A stretch of DNA of 64,000 nucleotides from Cladopsammia gracilis (GCA_022457155.1 JAJGOT010000346.1:551501-615500), one strand, 5' to 3'. Positions 1 to 12,179 are shown, counted from the first letter of the stretch. The notes: generated by a model not told the origin, from the letters alone. Translations and numbers: made by a program.

Positions 1-62
1 TTCAGTTCGAGCACTTCGGCAAGGAGATCCAAATCCTTCAAAGTCTCAACCACCAAGATAGT

Positions 63-1397
63 ATGTTCCAGGATCGCCACAGTGCTCATACCAGGAACGA
101 AACGATTAAGAAGACAAGTTCTCTCTACAAACTGGACCCCTTCTTAGACAGCAAGGGAATCCTCAGAATTGGCGGACGACTCCTGAAAGCCGAATTAGAT
201 TATGGCATAAAACATCCGGTCATATGTCCAAAGAAGAGTCACGTGACGAATCTCCTCATCCGACACTTTCACAGCAAAGAGCACCACCCAGGTTATGGGA
301 TGACCCACAACTCCATCAGACAAGCAGGTTATTGGATTGTGAACGGTCGTTCTGTTGTCTCCCATCTCCTGTCAAGCTGTGCCATTTGCCACAAATTGCG
401 CGGACGAGCACAAGTCCAAAAGATGGCAAATCTTCCTGAAGAGCGTGTGACACAAGCACCGCCCTTTACCTACACGGGTATGGACGTTTTTGGCCCGTGG
501 TATATTAAGGAAGGCCGAAAGGAATTGAAACGTTGGGGTATCGTCTTCACGTGCCTCTCATCCCGGGCGATACACCTTGAAACCTTGAACACTATGGAAA
601 CAAGTTCATTCATTAACGCGCTCAGAAGATTCATCAACAGAAGAGGCAAAGTGCGCCAACTAAGATCAGAACAAGGAAGCAACTTCATTGGAGGAAGAAA
701 CGAGCTCAATGCAAAGGTGAACACTGACGCAGTGAAGAACTTCCTATTAACACAAGAATGCGACTTCATCGAGTTCAAGATGAATTTCCCCAGCTCCTCA
801 CACATGGGAGGTGTGTGGGAGCGCATGATACGAACCGTACGCTCCTCTCTATCTGGCCTCCTCGAAGATCACTCAACGCAGCTAGACGACGAAGGGTTAC
901 GTACTCTCTTCACTGAAGCCGAAAACCTCGTGAACAGCCGTCCGCTGACCACCGACAGCTTGTCAGACCCACAAGCACCTGAGCCGATCACACCAAATCA
1001 CTTGCTCACTCTCGAGACAAAGGCAGTACTACCTCCGCCTGGCAACTTCTCTCGACCAGATCTGTACACCAGAAAGAGATGGCGCAGAGTTCAATTCTTG
1101 GCTGACCAATTCTGGCTCCGATGGCAAAGAGAATATTGTCTGCAGCAGCAAAAGCGTCAGAAGTGGAACAAGACCGTCCCTAACGTCCAAGTAGACGATA
1201 TTGTTCTGATTTGCGAAGATTCTTCCCCAAGAAATAAATGGCCTCTCGCCAGAGTCACCCAAGTCTATCCCAGTGATGACGGACTCGTTCGCAAAGTCTC
1301 CCTCTTCTATACTGAATCCGGAAATAAGAAGCTTCTGGATAGACCCGTACACAAGCTAATCCTTGTTCATCGTCCGAAGGAAGGAAGAGACAACTGA
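63..1397 (+). CDS. BEL/Pao retroelement integrase and C-terminal tail (5'-truncated pol)
   Basis: This is the 444-residue C-terminal part of a BEL/Pao-type pol polyprotein. Integrase joins reverse-transcribed element DNA to the host chromosome. A zinc-binding HHCC module is visible at about residues 67-113 (HHPGY, then CAICHKLRG). The RNase-H-like core has its first Asp in YTGMDVFGPW (D141) and the final Glu in GGVWER (E253). The middle catalytic Asp, normally in a RSDxGTNF-like motif, is Glu here (RSEQGSNF, E203), so catalysis is doubtful. A DUF5641-like tail (NKWPLARV near residue 395) ends the protein, as is usual in BEL/Pao. The frame is open and the first Met is only the first one in the window; the RT and protease lie upstream of the window or are lost. 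Family assignment is confident; activity is unlikely. Confidence 0.85.
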   Translation: MFQDRHSAHTRNETIKKTSSLYKLDPFLDSKGILRIGGRLLKAELDYGIKHPVICPKKSHVTNLLIRHFHSKEHHPGYGMTHNSIRQAGYWIVNGRSVVSHLLSSCAICHKLRGRAQVQKMANLPEERVTQAPPFTYTGMDVFGPWYIKEGRKELKRWGIVFTCLSSRAIHLETLNTMETSSFINALRRFINRRGKVRQLRSEQGSNFIGGRNELNAKVNTDAVKNFLLTQECDFIEFKMNFPSSSHMGGVWERMIRTVRSSLSGLLEDHSTQLDDEGLRTLFTEAENLVNSRPLTTDSLSDPQAPEPITPNHLLTLETKAVLPPPGNFSRPDLYTRKRWRRVQFLADQFWLRWQREYCLQQQKRQKWNKTVPNVQVDDIVLICEDSSPRNKWPLARVTQVYPSDDGLVRKVSLFYTESGNKKLLDRPVHKLILVHRPKEGRDN

Positions 1398-1705
1398 TGC
1401 AAGTTACAGAAGGAAACTTCGAGAGACCGGAGTACGACCCCGTCGGGGAGCCAGCAGAAAGAATTACCCTCTTGAACACTAAGAACACTAAGTTTATTTT
1501 GACATTTATTTTATTGTTAAGTCATACATTTCACAATGTATGGGGGAGCCATGTAACGCCTTCCCAGTCGTTTTGTTTAACACGTGACCCGGTCACGCGC
1601 ATCCGGGATTTCAGTTTTTTTGTAAGCTCCACGAGGGAGCAGTGTGTTTTTGGCAACGTCGCCCAACGCAGTTCTTTAGGCTTCGCACGAAGCATGTTGC
1701 AATAG
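1397..1705 (+). CDS. small ORF overlapping the integrase stop, possible env-like remnant
   Basis: A 102-codon frame whose ATG overlaps the TGA stop of the integrase frame (ATGA arrangement). It has one hydrophobic stretch near residues 31-48 (FILTFILLLSHTF), which could be a signal or membrane segment. Some BEL/Pao elements carry an extra envelope-like frame in this position, but no diagnostic motif is visible. Further short frames follow in other phases down to about 2300, which suggests decay. The function is unrecognised, and it may be only noncoding 3' element sequence. Confidence 0.25.
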   Translation: MQVTEGNFERPEYDPVGEPAERITLLNTKNTKFILTFILLLSHTFHNVWGSHVTPSQSFCLTRDPVTRIRDFSFFVSSTREQCVFGNVAQRSSLGFARSMLQ

Positions 1706-4396
1706 CCATTACAGTCTTTGACGGTCCCTTCGGTCCGTTAACATCTTGTGAACCAGCATTAAACGGAACTAAGGATCTTGTTAGACGTTTTGGTCATTGT
1801 GAAGTGAACCTTTCAGAATTTCTGCAACGCATGTTGCCCTCGCGCCGCCTTCACCCAAAAGCGGTCGCTACAGATGCACGATCACAGGTAAGAGAATTTG
1901 TTCACAATGTTTTGCTATTTTGCACCAGTAACCAGGCACAGCTTTCAAGCAGTGTGCACGATGTTTTCTAGAAAAGACTTCTTTAGGTTGTTTGACGGTC
2001 TGCTCAGAATTTCCACCAGAAAAACCAACGCTGAACCGAGATGTTTACTTCGTTGGGCGGCCATGATGGAGCGATTTGTGCAGCGAAACACCTCGAATTG
2101 GTCCATGTACATCATCTGGCGAACCCTTATACGGATTTGAGTAACTTCCTTCGGGGAACCAAATATTTCCTTCTGTGTCCTCTGGTACGCATTGTGTTTT
2201 GTTTTTTGATCGAAACCTCAAAACAGTTGTATGTCGAAGGTATTGAATCCACATGGACACCAGTCAAATCAATTAGGGCAGGAATAGAACTGTACAAGTG
2301 GTAAGAAAACAGTTCCCATTAAGACCTGCTGCTGCTAAAACTATACATAGATCCATAGAGGATCAAGTTGTTTTGTTAAGTTAGTTTTCATAAAGGATCA
2401 AGTTGTTTTGGTTAAGTAATATTGTGGCAAATATAGTTAAACGAATGTATAGTTCCACATGTTGAAACTGAAAAGAGCCTCTATCTAAGAAAAATACACT
2501 TCCATTTGCTGTTAGCAGATTGATCTACACCCATAGATGATTTTAAATTGTTATTACCAAAGGCAAGAACTATTGTACCTTGTGTTAAAAATAAAATGTT
2601 CGCTTTTCATCTTGTGCTATTGAATCATTGACGTCATTCTCACTCACTCACTAGCTATGGTGTAAATTTCCGTGTTAACATTTCACTTCCAGTGTTAACA
2701 TTTCCAGTGTTACCTTATATTTGATCAAGGAAATGTTATACCAAGAGACTGAGAGACAAGAGAATCTGCGAGAAAAGGGTTCAGCACGAGGACTGAACTC
2801 ACCGACTGTGAATACTTATTTAGATTTAACATAACTTACATTGTACAACACAATAATAATATTACTTACAATAGAGAGCTACATCACTTGCATAACATAA
2901 TTACTTACAATTTGTTTCTTATAATTATACTTGCATACATTATATTTTTTATAATTCAATACAATTTCAATAAAAATAACAAACAAGCATTACAGTACAG
3001 TGCAAACAATTTTACAATAAAAAGACCAGGAATTAATTACAACTAAGTATTATGTTAAACCAATTTGCACTAAAAAATAAATTGTACAACAACATTGCCT
3101 TGTGACTAATAAGTTCTATGATTCATTTAAACAAAAGAAAAAAATAACGAGAAGTCAATCTTTGTAGACGCTTTAAAGTGAGGTGAAATTGATATGCAGC
3201 AGTTCCACAGGCTCGATAGTCATTTCAATCGATTATTTCCTACTTATTATCATTAGTTTTGCACTTCTGTATTTCCCACCGGTAACCTCATGTCCTCTCA
3301 GAGGCCTATTTTTAATTGGTCGAGAGACCAAAATAAGTTGCTTTCCATTTAAGTAGCCACATGTATTCCTCGACTGTCTATTTCTCTTTTTTCATTTCCA
3401 TCCTACAGAAGTAGCTACATGTAGTCCTTGACTACCTATTTTCTCAAGTAAGCTCACATGCTTAAGCTTATTGTTTTGGTATTTAGCTTTTAGGCTGTAA
3501 GTTATAAAAACTCGAGAAACTCGGCAAATTCGTTTAACTCTAACAATTTAATTCAGCAATGACAAAAGAGTACCTTTTTTCGCAAGAAAACGTTTCTATG
3601 AAAAACATAAAGCTGCAAAACAACTTGAAAAGGCTTCCATCGGCGAACTGTAATATCATGTTTGATCAAGTTCTTGTCTGGTTATAAACGTAAGTTCAGA
3701 GTTATCGTTTGTGGCAGTGGCTTTCAGTTAATAAGAACAAACTTGAAGCTACAGAGTTACGCTAAAAGTGTACCTTGATTCCTCAGCGAAATTTTTGTCC
3801 TTGCAGTGGATTCCATGAAAACAATTTTTGCGTATTCGCAAATACGCTCTTGCTGCAGCTCACGCTGAAAATTTGTCAGGTGCGATTGAAATTCAAACTC
3901 ATCCATGCACAAAGTTCGGCATGAAGCCACTAAAGCACACCGAGCCAAAAACAACTTGCAGTCTTTGATGACTAGATATTTTCATTGTCCTTGTAGAAGT
4001 TTGAGAGTTTCTTCGTTCACCGCTGTAGACCGAAGTGCTGCCACCACATTTTTCCGTTTGACAAACGCGTTTGTTTTGGCGATTTTATCGCGGCGTTTTC
4101 ATTCTTCTTTTCCTCACTTGTGTTCGCCAGTAAGTAATAATCCTTTTCAAAGAAAACTACCTTATGTCAGGTTTCCGTCGTCCTACCGAACACATGGAAG
4201 ATTAAATTAATTCGTTTATAGAGTTTTCATTAAGAGCCACGCAAGTTCACGCCGAATCGAGGACCGATCACACTATTTTTGAAAGCTAATAAAATTTGCT
4301 CTTTGCTTTCTTGTGACGTACGTCAGTCAAATGAAGCCATCCATCTTTTGACTTGAAAGGTTTTTCTTTATCTCCGATTTAGAGATATAATAAATA
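1706..4396. other. retroelement 3' flank and AT-rich sequence without a gene
   Basis: No coding region is supported here. The first part probably still belongs to the BEL/Pao element. It includes a direct repeat of GGATCAAGTTGTTTT near 2357 and 2394, an AATAAA near 2590 and a short CAGTGTTAACATTT-type repeat near 2680-2715. A 3' LTR would be expected here, but its partner lies outside the window, so none can be delimited. The stretch from about 2820 to 3900 is AT-rich and featureless. Confidence 0.5.
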
Positions 4397-4539
4397 TCTT
4401 ACTAACCGAGTTCGAGGGCCGTACTGTAAATTACGGCCCTTGTTTTTCCCCTTCGATTTATTCGCGCTTGGGCCATAAATCGAAGGGGAAAAACGCGGGT
4501 CGTAATTTACAGTACGGCCCTCGAACTCGGTTAGTAAGA
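4397..4539. mobile_element. palindromic MITE, about 143 bp
   Basis: Arms of roughly 40 bp, beginning CTTACTAACCGAGTTCGAGG, are repeated in inverted orientation at the right end. A shorter internal inverted repeat (CCCCTTCGATTTAT) is nested inside. The element is noncoding and has the form of a non-autonomous TIR element. The 60-codon minus frame that crosses it is a by-product of the palindrome. No target duplication can be fixed. Confidence 0.75.
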
Positions 4540-5358
4540 GGTATATCTTCTGAAATTCCATGATTTACCACGATTAACTACGATTTACCATGGTAAACAA
4601 AGAACATTACTAAAGCCGTTTTTTATTTCAACATGGTAAATCGTGGCTATTCGAGACATCTTCTTTACTGCTTTCTTGTCTAAGGAAATTTTGCACAAGA
4701 AGACATTTCTTTTGCTGTTATTGCGAAAATTCAACATGAAACCGAAAGATCTTCAAAAGAACCGTCATCATTTCAGTTTCCTTTCCGTTAAGCAAGCCGT
4801 TCCGTAATAAACACAATGGTGTTCTTGCCACTTGCAAAAAAGAGAAGGAATTCGCAAGTCCATGTTATCTTTTATCTTGTTTGGTAATGCTAATAAATTC
4901 AGTTACATAGCAACTGGCAACTTAGCAACACATCTGCTGTGCATATACCATATAGTTACGTATCTGTTTCTCGCTTTGACATTAGTGAGGCTCTTGACGC
5001 ACTTGCGTGTTTTACTGTTAACACAGCGGATTTCATTTCTACAAATAATCCTCAAATTTGGATTAGGACAGATGGAAAAAATTCGTTCAAAGTACGTTCT
5101 GCATCCATTTACGGAACGAACGGGCAAGCAGAAGAAGCTTCTTTTTGAAGAAATCGATCTCGAGCTTTATAAATCTTCAGCGCGTTGTGTGGCGTTCAAG
5201 ACTTCACAAGACAACATCCTACACTGGATAAAACGTGATTCAGCACCAGTACTTTGATGCTCTAAAGGATTCAAGTACACTTACGGTCAAGTGGATCGAT
5301 AGCTTAAACGAGGGCGAAACACAATTTGAAAGCATTAATTGAAGGTCTACCACTCCCG
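4540..5358. other. no gene recognised
   Basis: A small inverted motif built on CATGGTAAATCGTGG lies at about 4568-4646. A 141-codon plus frame (4832-5257) and an overlapping minus frame have no recognisable domain. The rest may be upstream sequence of the LINE that follows. Confidence 0.4.
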
Positions 5359-7206
5359 TTATGACACCAAACACGAGGCCGCGACGAAAGAAGTCCCAGA
5401 AGTGGATAGTTCCAATGCACAATTATTGTTTACTCTCCACATCTACCTCACCACTGGTGTGATCATGTGTCAGGGAAGTGCGTATGAGTCCTGGGCAGTA
5501 ACCGAATTTCCGCGTTTAAAGGAGAAAGTTGTAAGTTCGCTTGAGGGTCGCGTCGAAGAGCTGGAGGTGTCGACTGATGAAGCTGACTATCTCAACTCGA
5601 CTACGAGAAATGTTCACCGCTATCCGTACAAAGAAGGGCAGCAAATCTCTAGCAAGTGATGGGGTCGTTAAACCCATCGGTCAACTAAGTGAGTCAGAAT
5701 CATTGAAAACAAATTTAATGAAAGAAATACCAGAAATTCCGAAGGCATCACACGACCGGAAACGAAGGAACTCCTTGGACTCCATTCGTGGTATGTCACC
5801 TCGTAACTCAAAGTCTTTGTCGGAACTGCGGTCCTCGATGTGTAATCTAGAGCTGAACTAATTGAAATGCGTAACAACCTGGCCATGTATATACAGCGAA
5901 CTGACACTTACGAGGAACATATCAGTTTATTGGAAGACAAACTTGTCCAACAGAATAAAATAATAAAGTAGAATTGAAGAAGCTAGCTTCACGGGTCACT
6001 GACCTTGAGGTTGAAAACAATGCTCTGAAGGCGGACAACGTCAGATTGAACGCTGATCTTCAAGTATTAAAAAAGGTATCAAAACAAAGCAAGAAAGAAA
6101 TCTGTACGAAGGATCAAGGGAAACAATCAGATAAAGAAAATGTGGTTATTATTGAACAACCCCCAGAGGTTCAAACGAAGGTATTTGGTATCCCGTCCCA
6201 ACCTAATTGTTTTGAGGTGCTCGACGAAAGTTCTGAAATACCGCCACCAAATACCTCTTCAGATCAAGGCACACGTACTCCGCTTTTGCCTCATAATACG
6301 GGACCGAGATCAGAACCAAGACTGGAAAGCAGACGTCGAGCTGACGATCAAGACCAAGAACGGAAAGATATTGTATTTTTAGCTGACTCTAATGCGAAAT
6401 ACATTGACACTCACAAGCTATCGCTATAGGTTCAGCATGAGTTCTGCCCTACGATCAGGAGCACAATAACCGCTCTAAACACACACAATTTTGGAAGTCC
6501 AACAGATATTATCATTCACACAGGGACAAATGATTTAGAATACACCCCCGTGCATCAGTGTATGGCAGATTATGAAGAGCTTATCATTATTGCTGCAGAG
6601 AAATACCCAAGGTCGCGCATATTAATATCTACTCTTCTTAAACGGGCTGATCATGTGGAAGATCTACGCAATCAATTAAATGCTAAATTGCGTCAATTGA
6701 CTGTTCCCCCAAATGTAAATTTCATACAACATGAAAACATCTTGGAGTTATGCTTTATGACAATAAGCATTTAAGGAGAAGATGTGTGGGAGCTTTTGTA
6801 AATAATCTGAAAGACACCCTCTTCAACCGAATTGCCTATCCAACAAATCGAAATCACACACTGCAAAATCGACCACCTAGTATGAATCGCGAACAAGTTC
6901 TTCCTCCAAGACCGCCAACAAATCACATACCATATGATCGTCCCAACATGAATCAACAAGACCTCCCCAAAGACCACCATCACACAGATCTTATCCTCCA
7001 CCGATGTTTCCACACCACCTGAACACACATCCAAGCTATGCGGAAATTACCAAGACCCCAGTCAATAGAGGACCAGCCCCGCCTTCACTAGTAGTCTCTC
7101 GTTCATCACAAACCCCATCTGAAGGTCAAACCGGAAGCCCAGCATTACCAGATGCTAACATTATTATGAAACTATTCAAAGTATACGACATGATGCGTCA
7201 GGTATA
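5359..7206 (+). pseudogene. LINE ORF1 remnant with coiled coil and SGNH-esterase-type domain
   Basis: This broken first frame of a non-LTR retrotransposon spans several reading frames. A basic N-terminal stretch (from 5359) is followed by coiled-coil-like segments. The best is at 5974-6100, where LASRVTDLEVENNALKADN shows heptad leucines and valines. An esterase-like part follows, with FLADSNAKY near 6375-6405 (block I, serine nucleophile context) and IIHTGTND near 6508-6535 (the G-x-N-D block). Proline-rich, low-complexity codons end the frame. ORF1 proteins with a coiled coil and an SGNH hydrolase domain are known from CR1/L2-type LINEs, where they bind element RNA or assist mobility. Several stops and frame changes show it is dead. 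It lies directly upstream of the endonuclease/RT frame, as expected. Confidence 0.7.
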
Positions 7207-7318
7207 GTTTCTTCCCTCAGTTTTAATCTTACATCCTATACTCTAGGAAATTTAATCCAGTACATATCGTTTTTTTTCTTTTTTTCTATCATGTGCTATA
7301 GTAGAACCCAGCAGCACA

Positions 7319-10071
7319 TATTACCGCATTTACTCCAACTAAGCTGTTGGAATATCAACGGACTTAGCCTGAACGTTCTGTTTTTGACAATAAGTTGTTA
7401 CATAGTGAGTTTTTGAATAGTATTAAGAATTGTGGTTTTTTTATTCTTTCCGAAATTTGGGGTCATGAAGCTTTAGATATCCCAGGTTTTGATATTATTT
7501 TTGTTAATTCACCCAAAAAATTAAATGCTAAACGTTCGGGTAGATTTTCTGCAGGAATACTCCTTGCGGTAATACCCTTTCTGAAAAAGGTGTTAGCTTT
7601 ATAAAAAGTTCACATGATTTTATTTGGTGTAAATTAGATAAAGTGTTTTTCAACACACACGAAGACATATATTTATGCTCATGCTACATTCCCCCTAGTG
7701 ATTCTTTATATTTCAATCCTGAAGTTTTTTACTGATTTGACAAACGACATCAATTTATTTCAAAGTCTTGGGAAGGTAATTATAGCAGGCGATCTTAATG
7801 CCCGTACAGGCTCAGCACACTCCCCTGTGGATTGCGCTCCTCTGCTCTCGGATGTTTCTAAAAGAAAAAACCTAGATAGTCACGTAAACAGTAACGGTAA
7901 ATCCATATTGGAAATATGCAAAGCTTTGGATTTACGCTTTCTTAACGGTAGGCTGAAGGGCGACCCATTAGGAAAGATCACCTTTAACGGACATCAGGGT
8001 TTCAGTGCGGTAGATTATTTTATAGTAAGCCATGAATTGCTTAAATCATTTGATAGTTTCATAGTAAAAACGCCTACATCCCTCTCTGATCATTCCCAGC
8101 TTATATGTTGGCTTAATGTGACACCCTCAATGCAACACGACCTAAATTTAGACAGGGGGAGTTTACACTCTCTTCCGGTGCAATTTGCATGGAAGGATGA
8201 TTCAAAGAAAAAATTTAGTAATTCTCTTAAAACACCAGACATCAGTAGCTTGATTGAAGAATTTAATGCCAATAGCTTTGGCTGCAACTCAGAAGGTGTT
8301 AATCAAGCCGTTTCTCAGTTCAATAACATTATTGAGTCGGCCGCTAAAAGCTCATTATTTTTAACAAAAAAGAGAAAACGAAAATCTTCGCAACCCTGGT
8401 TTGATATAGAATGTAAAAATTTAAGGCTTTTATTTAAACAGGCCGCCAACAAACTTCATAAGGCACCACTAAATGTTTCTCTACGACAGCAATATAATGA
8501 AATAAATAAAGAATATAAATCGCTGTTACGAAGAAAAAAAACAAATTTTTTATAATGAAAGTATCGACAATCTTGTTAAAGTTAAAAATCCTAGTCAATT
8601 TTGGTCATCACTCAAAGGTCTTAATTCTGATAACAATTGTAATCATAACCAGCAGTCGACAGTCTCTGTGACTGGGCTCACCTCTCGCTTGATCAGGCAG
8701 CGACTGTCATGGAAACGAAGGTACATGGTGTATCCGATTCACTTGGTACTGAGTTAGGTTTGGCCATTTCTCAGACTGAAATAAAAGCCGCAATCAAAAA
8801 ACTTAAGAATAAGAAAACACCAGAGGTTGATAGAATCCGAAACGAGATGTTAAAATGTGGTGGAGATAAATTAATTCCAATTTTATTTAAGTTATTTAAT
8901 CTTATTATAAAGTTAGGAATATATCCGGATATTTGGAGAAAGGGAGTGATTACCGCTATTTATAAATCTGGCGATAGATCTAATCCCTCTAACTATAGAG
9001 GGATTTGTGTGACAAGTTGTTTAGGTAAACTGTTTTGCATTATTCTTAATTCAAGACCACTTAATTTTAAAAGATAACAATCTTTTACATAATTCTAAAA
9101 TCGGCTTTCTCTCTGGTAATAGAACTACTGATCATATTTTCGCTTTACGTACACTGATTGACAAATATGTAACTAATACACCTCGAGGAAAATTATTTTG
9201 TTGTTTTGTGGATTTTAGGAAAGCTCTTGATTCCATTTGGCATCCCGGCTTACTAAAGCGTTTACTCAATTATGGTATAGGTGGACAATTTTTTAAACTT
9301 ATTGCTAACATGTATTCCAAGTCACAATGCTGTGTCAAAGCTGATACTATGAGGGCTGAATATTTTAATCATAACAGAGGAGTACGCCAAGGTTGTATCT
9401 TATCACCCCTCTTATTCAACCTCTATTTAAACGATATTCCTTCGAGATTAGAAAATACCCAAGGTTTAGACCCCATTATCTTGCCTAACGGCTCACGGCT
9501 AAATTTGCTTTTATATGCAGATGACTTAGTACTAATTTCTACTAGCGTCGCTGGTCTGCAAAGAAGTATCAACTCCCTACAAAAATTTTGTAAAGAATCC
9601 TTGATGTCTGTCAACACTCAAAAAACCAAAGTAATGATCATTCAGAAACAATGTAGAAAGTCTATTTTAGAAAAACATTCTTTCTTCTTAGACGACTCAC
9701 AAATAGACAATGTTCCTAGTTATACGTATCTAGGGTCTACGATATCTAGTAACGGTAGTTTCACAGTTTCTAAACAAAAATCTATTGAAAAAACGAGACG
9801 TTCTATATTTGCGACGAAGCGTTTTTTAGACTATTGTAAGTTTCCGCTCAAGATTTGTAACAAATTATTCGATAGCCTTTTTTCACCTTTCTTACTTTAT
9901 AATTCAGAAGTTTGGGGAGCCTATGATAATATGAATCTCCAAAAATGGGAAAAAGATCCAGTTGAACGACTTCATTCACAATTTTTCAAATATTATCTTG
10001 GACTTAACAAGAGCAAATCTTCTTGTAATTGCTATGAAAATGCTCGGATCAGTCAATCTCTCTGCCCGTGA
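7319..10071 (+). pseudogene. LINE ORF2: APE endonuclease and reverse transcriptase, broken
   Basis: This is a non-LTR retrotransposon pol split over at least five frames. Endonuclease motifs appear in order: CWNINGL at about 7330, FILSEIWG at about 7440, IIAGDLNARTG at about 7780, and LSDHSQLICW at about 8085. Together these give the N, E, D-x-N and SDH catalytic elements of an AP-endonuclease-like domain. RT motifs follow: SNPSNYRGI near 8980, VDFRKALDSIWH near 9210, RGVRQGCILSPLLFNLYLND near 9380 and the catalytic YADD near 9515. A SEVWG motif near 9905 marks the region after the RT domain. Frames 7698-8555, 8709-9077 and 9208-10071 are the longest open pieces. The element ends abruptly at about 10075. 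A CR1/L2-like clade fits the esterase-bearing ORF1, but this is an inference. Confidence 0.9.
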
Positions 10072-10127
10072 TTTAGAGTCCGGAGTGCTAGACTTGTGAG
10101 AAAGTAGATCTTTATCACGGATGTAAG

Positions 10128-10420
10128 CACTTAACAAAGTTTTGTACGGGGATGCTGCGCCCTGAGGTCCAAACCTTTACCCTTTCATATACCGTTTTTG
10201 ACAGAAAAGGTACCTCTTTCATATACCTTTTATTGAAAATGGTACCCCTTTCATATACCTTTCATTGAAAATGGCCACTTTCATATAGCCTTTACGTGCG
10301 TCTGTTTGATATATATTTTAAGGCCTTTTTTATAATACTTAAATGGCAGTTTTGCCTACCGTTTTGCCTACCGTTTTGCCTACCTTCAAGTCGTGTTTTC
10401 ACTACCCTTTTCTATCGTTC
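10128..10420. repeat. partial copy of the GGGGATGCTCCGCCC repeat family
   Basis: The segment shares a run of features with 32519-32815: AAAGTTTTGT, GGGGATGCTSCGCCC, TTTTTGACRGAAAAGGT, and repeated CCTTTCATATACC phrases. It ends in three tandem copies of CCGTTTTGCCTA. It appears to be one half of that inverted-repeat element. Confidence 0.6.
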
Positions 10421-10425
10421 CTATC

Positions 10426-10943
10426 GCATAAAATTGTTCTTAGAACACCAAGAAGAAAATATCAAGTTACTAGCCATTTCCATCCTGGCCATCCTCATCC
10501 AAAGATAGCAAACACTAGTTTATGTGCACTGGTAGAGTATTTGTTAGCAAAGCTGGACCATTATTTGTAGGATTCCATTGAAACAAATATGTATTTTGGC
10601 TTTTCAAAGTGATACTAAAAATAGGTGACATAGCCCCTTTAAGATTGCAACATAGTTTAATCTCTGTTGGATCATCGTTGCTTGCATTCCGTTTGCAACG
10701 CCAATTGCCCATCCACGGCTGGAAACGAAACTTCGGTCGCTAACTTCTGATCGTCTAAACTTATTGTAAAAATGCAGCAGTTAACAGAAAATTCGCATAA
10801 TGCTTAATGGGTATCATTATGCGAATTTCCTGTTGTCCCATTTTATCAGTGTTGTGAAATGATAGTTGCATTATAACTGTTTACTTAAGACAGTTCTGTC
10901 ATAAGTCGGCATTCTTTTGGTCATTGTAAATGTTGTTGAACGA
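10426..10943. repeat. dispersed repeat, second copy at 17952-18453
   Basis: This stretch of about 500 bp is nearly identical to 17952-18453. Both start at GCATAAAATTGTTCTTAGAA and end at TGTTGTTGAACGA. The copy here has an extra block of about 16 bp near 10690. Each contains an internal hairpin around ATTCGCATAATG. The right boundary falls exactly at the start of the 3-kb palindrome. The element class is unknown. Confidence 0.75.
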
Positions 10944-11193
10944 GTAGTATAGGGCCATTAGATTTAACCTTGTTACGGACTAGGTGACTAGGTGACTAGG
11001 TGCCTAGTCAATGACGTCACAATATGCCTTCCCGCATACTAATAAGTGCCTAGTCAATTACCTATTCCTTTTGTGTTATTCGGAAACAATAGATACAATA
11101 GGTTTGCCCAAACTTGCCCGCTTTATACCACCTCACTTGAAAACAAAACACAACTGACACAGATATCCTTTACAGACATAGAGCAAAACAACA

Positions 11194-11265
11194 TGCCTTG
11201 ACCAGGACTCGAACCTGGGTTACTGCGGCCACAACGCAGTGTCTTAACCACTAGACCATCAAAGC
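11194..11265 (-). tRNA. tRNA-His (GUG), left-arm copy
   Basis: The 72-nt cloverleaf has acceptor stem GCTTTGA/TCAAGGC (one G-U pair), D stem GTCT/AGAC, anticodon stem CTGCG/CGCAG with loop TTGTGGC (anticodon GTG), and T stem CCAGG/CCTGG with loop TTCGAGT. A and B boxes are intact. It is transcribed outward, to the left, from the palindrome. The sequence is identical to the right-arm copy. It may be functional or a captured copy. Confidence 0.9.
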
Positions 11266-12059
11266 TGTGCGGGATATTATAACCGAATAAAACTAATTTC
11301 CGAAACATTCAAGTTTAGAAGCAATAAAATTTCACAGGATAAAAAACCGCTTATTCGTATTTACCGCCGTTTTAGCCGCTTCATCGCTAGACTCTATGTC
11401 GATTTTCAGTTTCGCAGCCATCGCCCAATTTAAGTTCTAATTTCTTTACCGGTAGCTTCAATGTTCAAACTTTTAATTATGCGAGCTTTCACTGAACTAA
11501 ATTTGCATGAAAAATTAGCACCTCGGAAAAATAAACAAAGCAACCAATTACATGCGTTACTAAAACAATAAACCCACACTCTGTTTAAGTAAAAATATAT
11601 TTAATAATAACAAAACGCAAAACGGTTTCATCAAATCATTATGTCAACAAAAGCTGTTTTATTTAGAACAACTCAAATCCATATACTACACCAATGAAAA
11701 GGAAATCAAGAACAAAATATTAGAATGAAATTACTTTACGGACGCAGCGCGAATTCACTCTAAGGCCGTTTTGCAGTCCTAAAGCTTTGTTGGCTTTTTT
11801 CGGAAGCGAAGGTTTCCTCTGAAAACGATTTTACGTTTGGTTCATCTCCGTGTTCGTAAATCCACTTTGTTTTATCGTTTGAATAATGTCTTAATTTAAC
11901 TGGAGAACTCGGACGGGGGTTGTAAGGATTTTGGGAACTGGTATATTTCTATAACGCCGCGTTTTTCATCCAAGAAATTTTTATTCGATGCTGTTTTCGC
12001 AAATCCTTGATCATATATATTAAAAGTAACTAGATATCCGTGTTTTCTGTTGTGATCAA

Positions 12060-12176
12060 ATGATAGGGGTACAGGAAGGGTACAGGAGGGGTACAGGAAG
12101 GGTACAGGAGGGGTACAGGAGGGGTACAGGAGGGGTACAGGAGGGGTACAGGAAGGGTACAGGAGGGGTACAGGAG
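12060..12176. repeat. 11-bp minisatellite GTACAGGAGGG (mirrored at 12729-12845)
   Basis: About ten units of GGGTACAGGAG/AGGGTACAGGA run here, and the reverse-complement array occupies 12729-12845. The frames through it (VQEGYRRGTG and TPPVPLLYPSC repeats) are products of the repeat and not genes. Confidence 0.85.
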
Positions 12177-12179
12177 TTT

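Noticed and set aside
2413..2810. 3' LTR of the BEL/Pao element
   Set aside because: The partner LTR would lie outside the window and no TG...CA pair or polypurine tract could be fixed.
4379..4561. 60-codon minus frame
   Set aside because: Lies wholly in a palindromic MITE.
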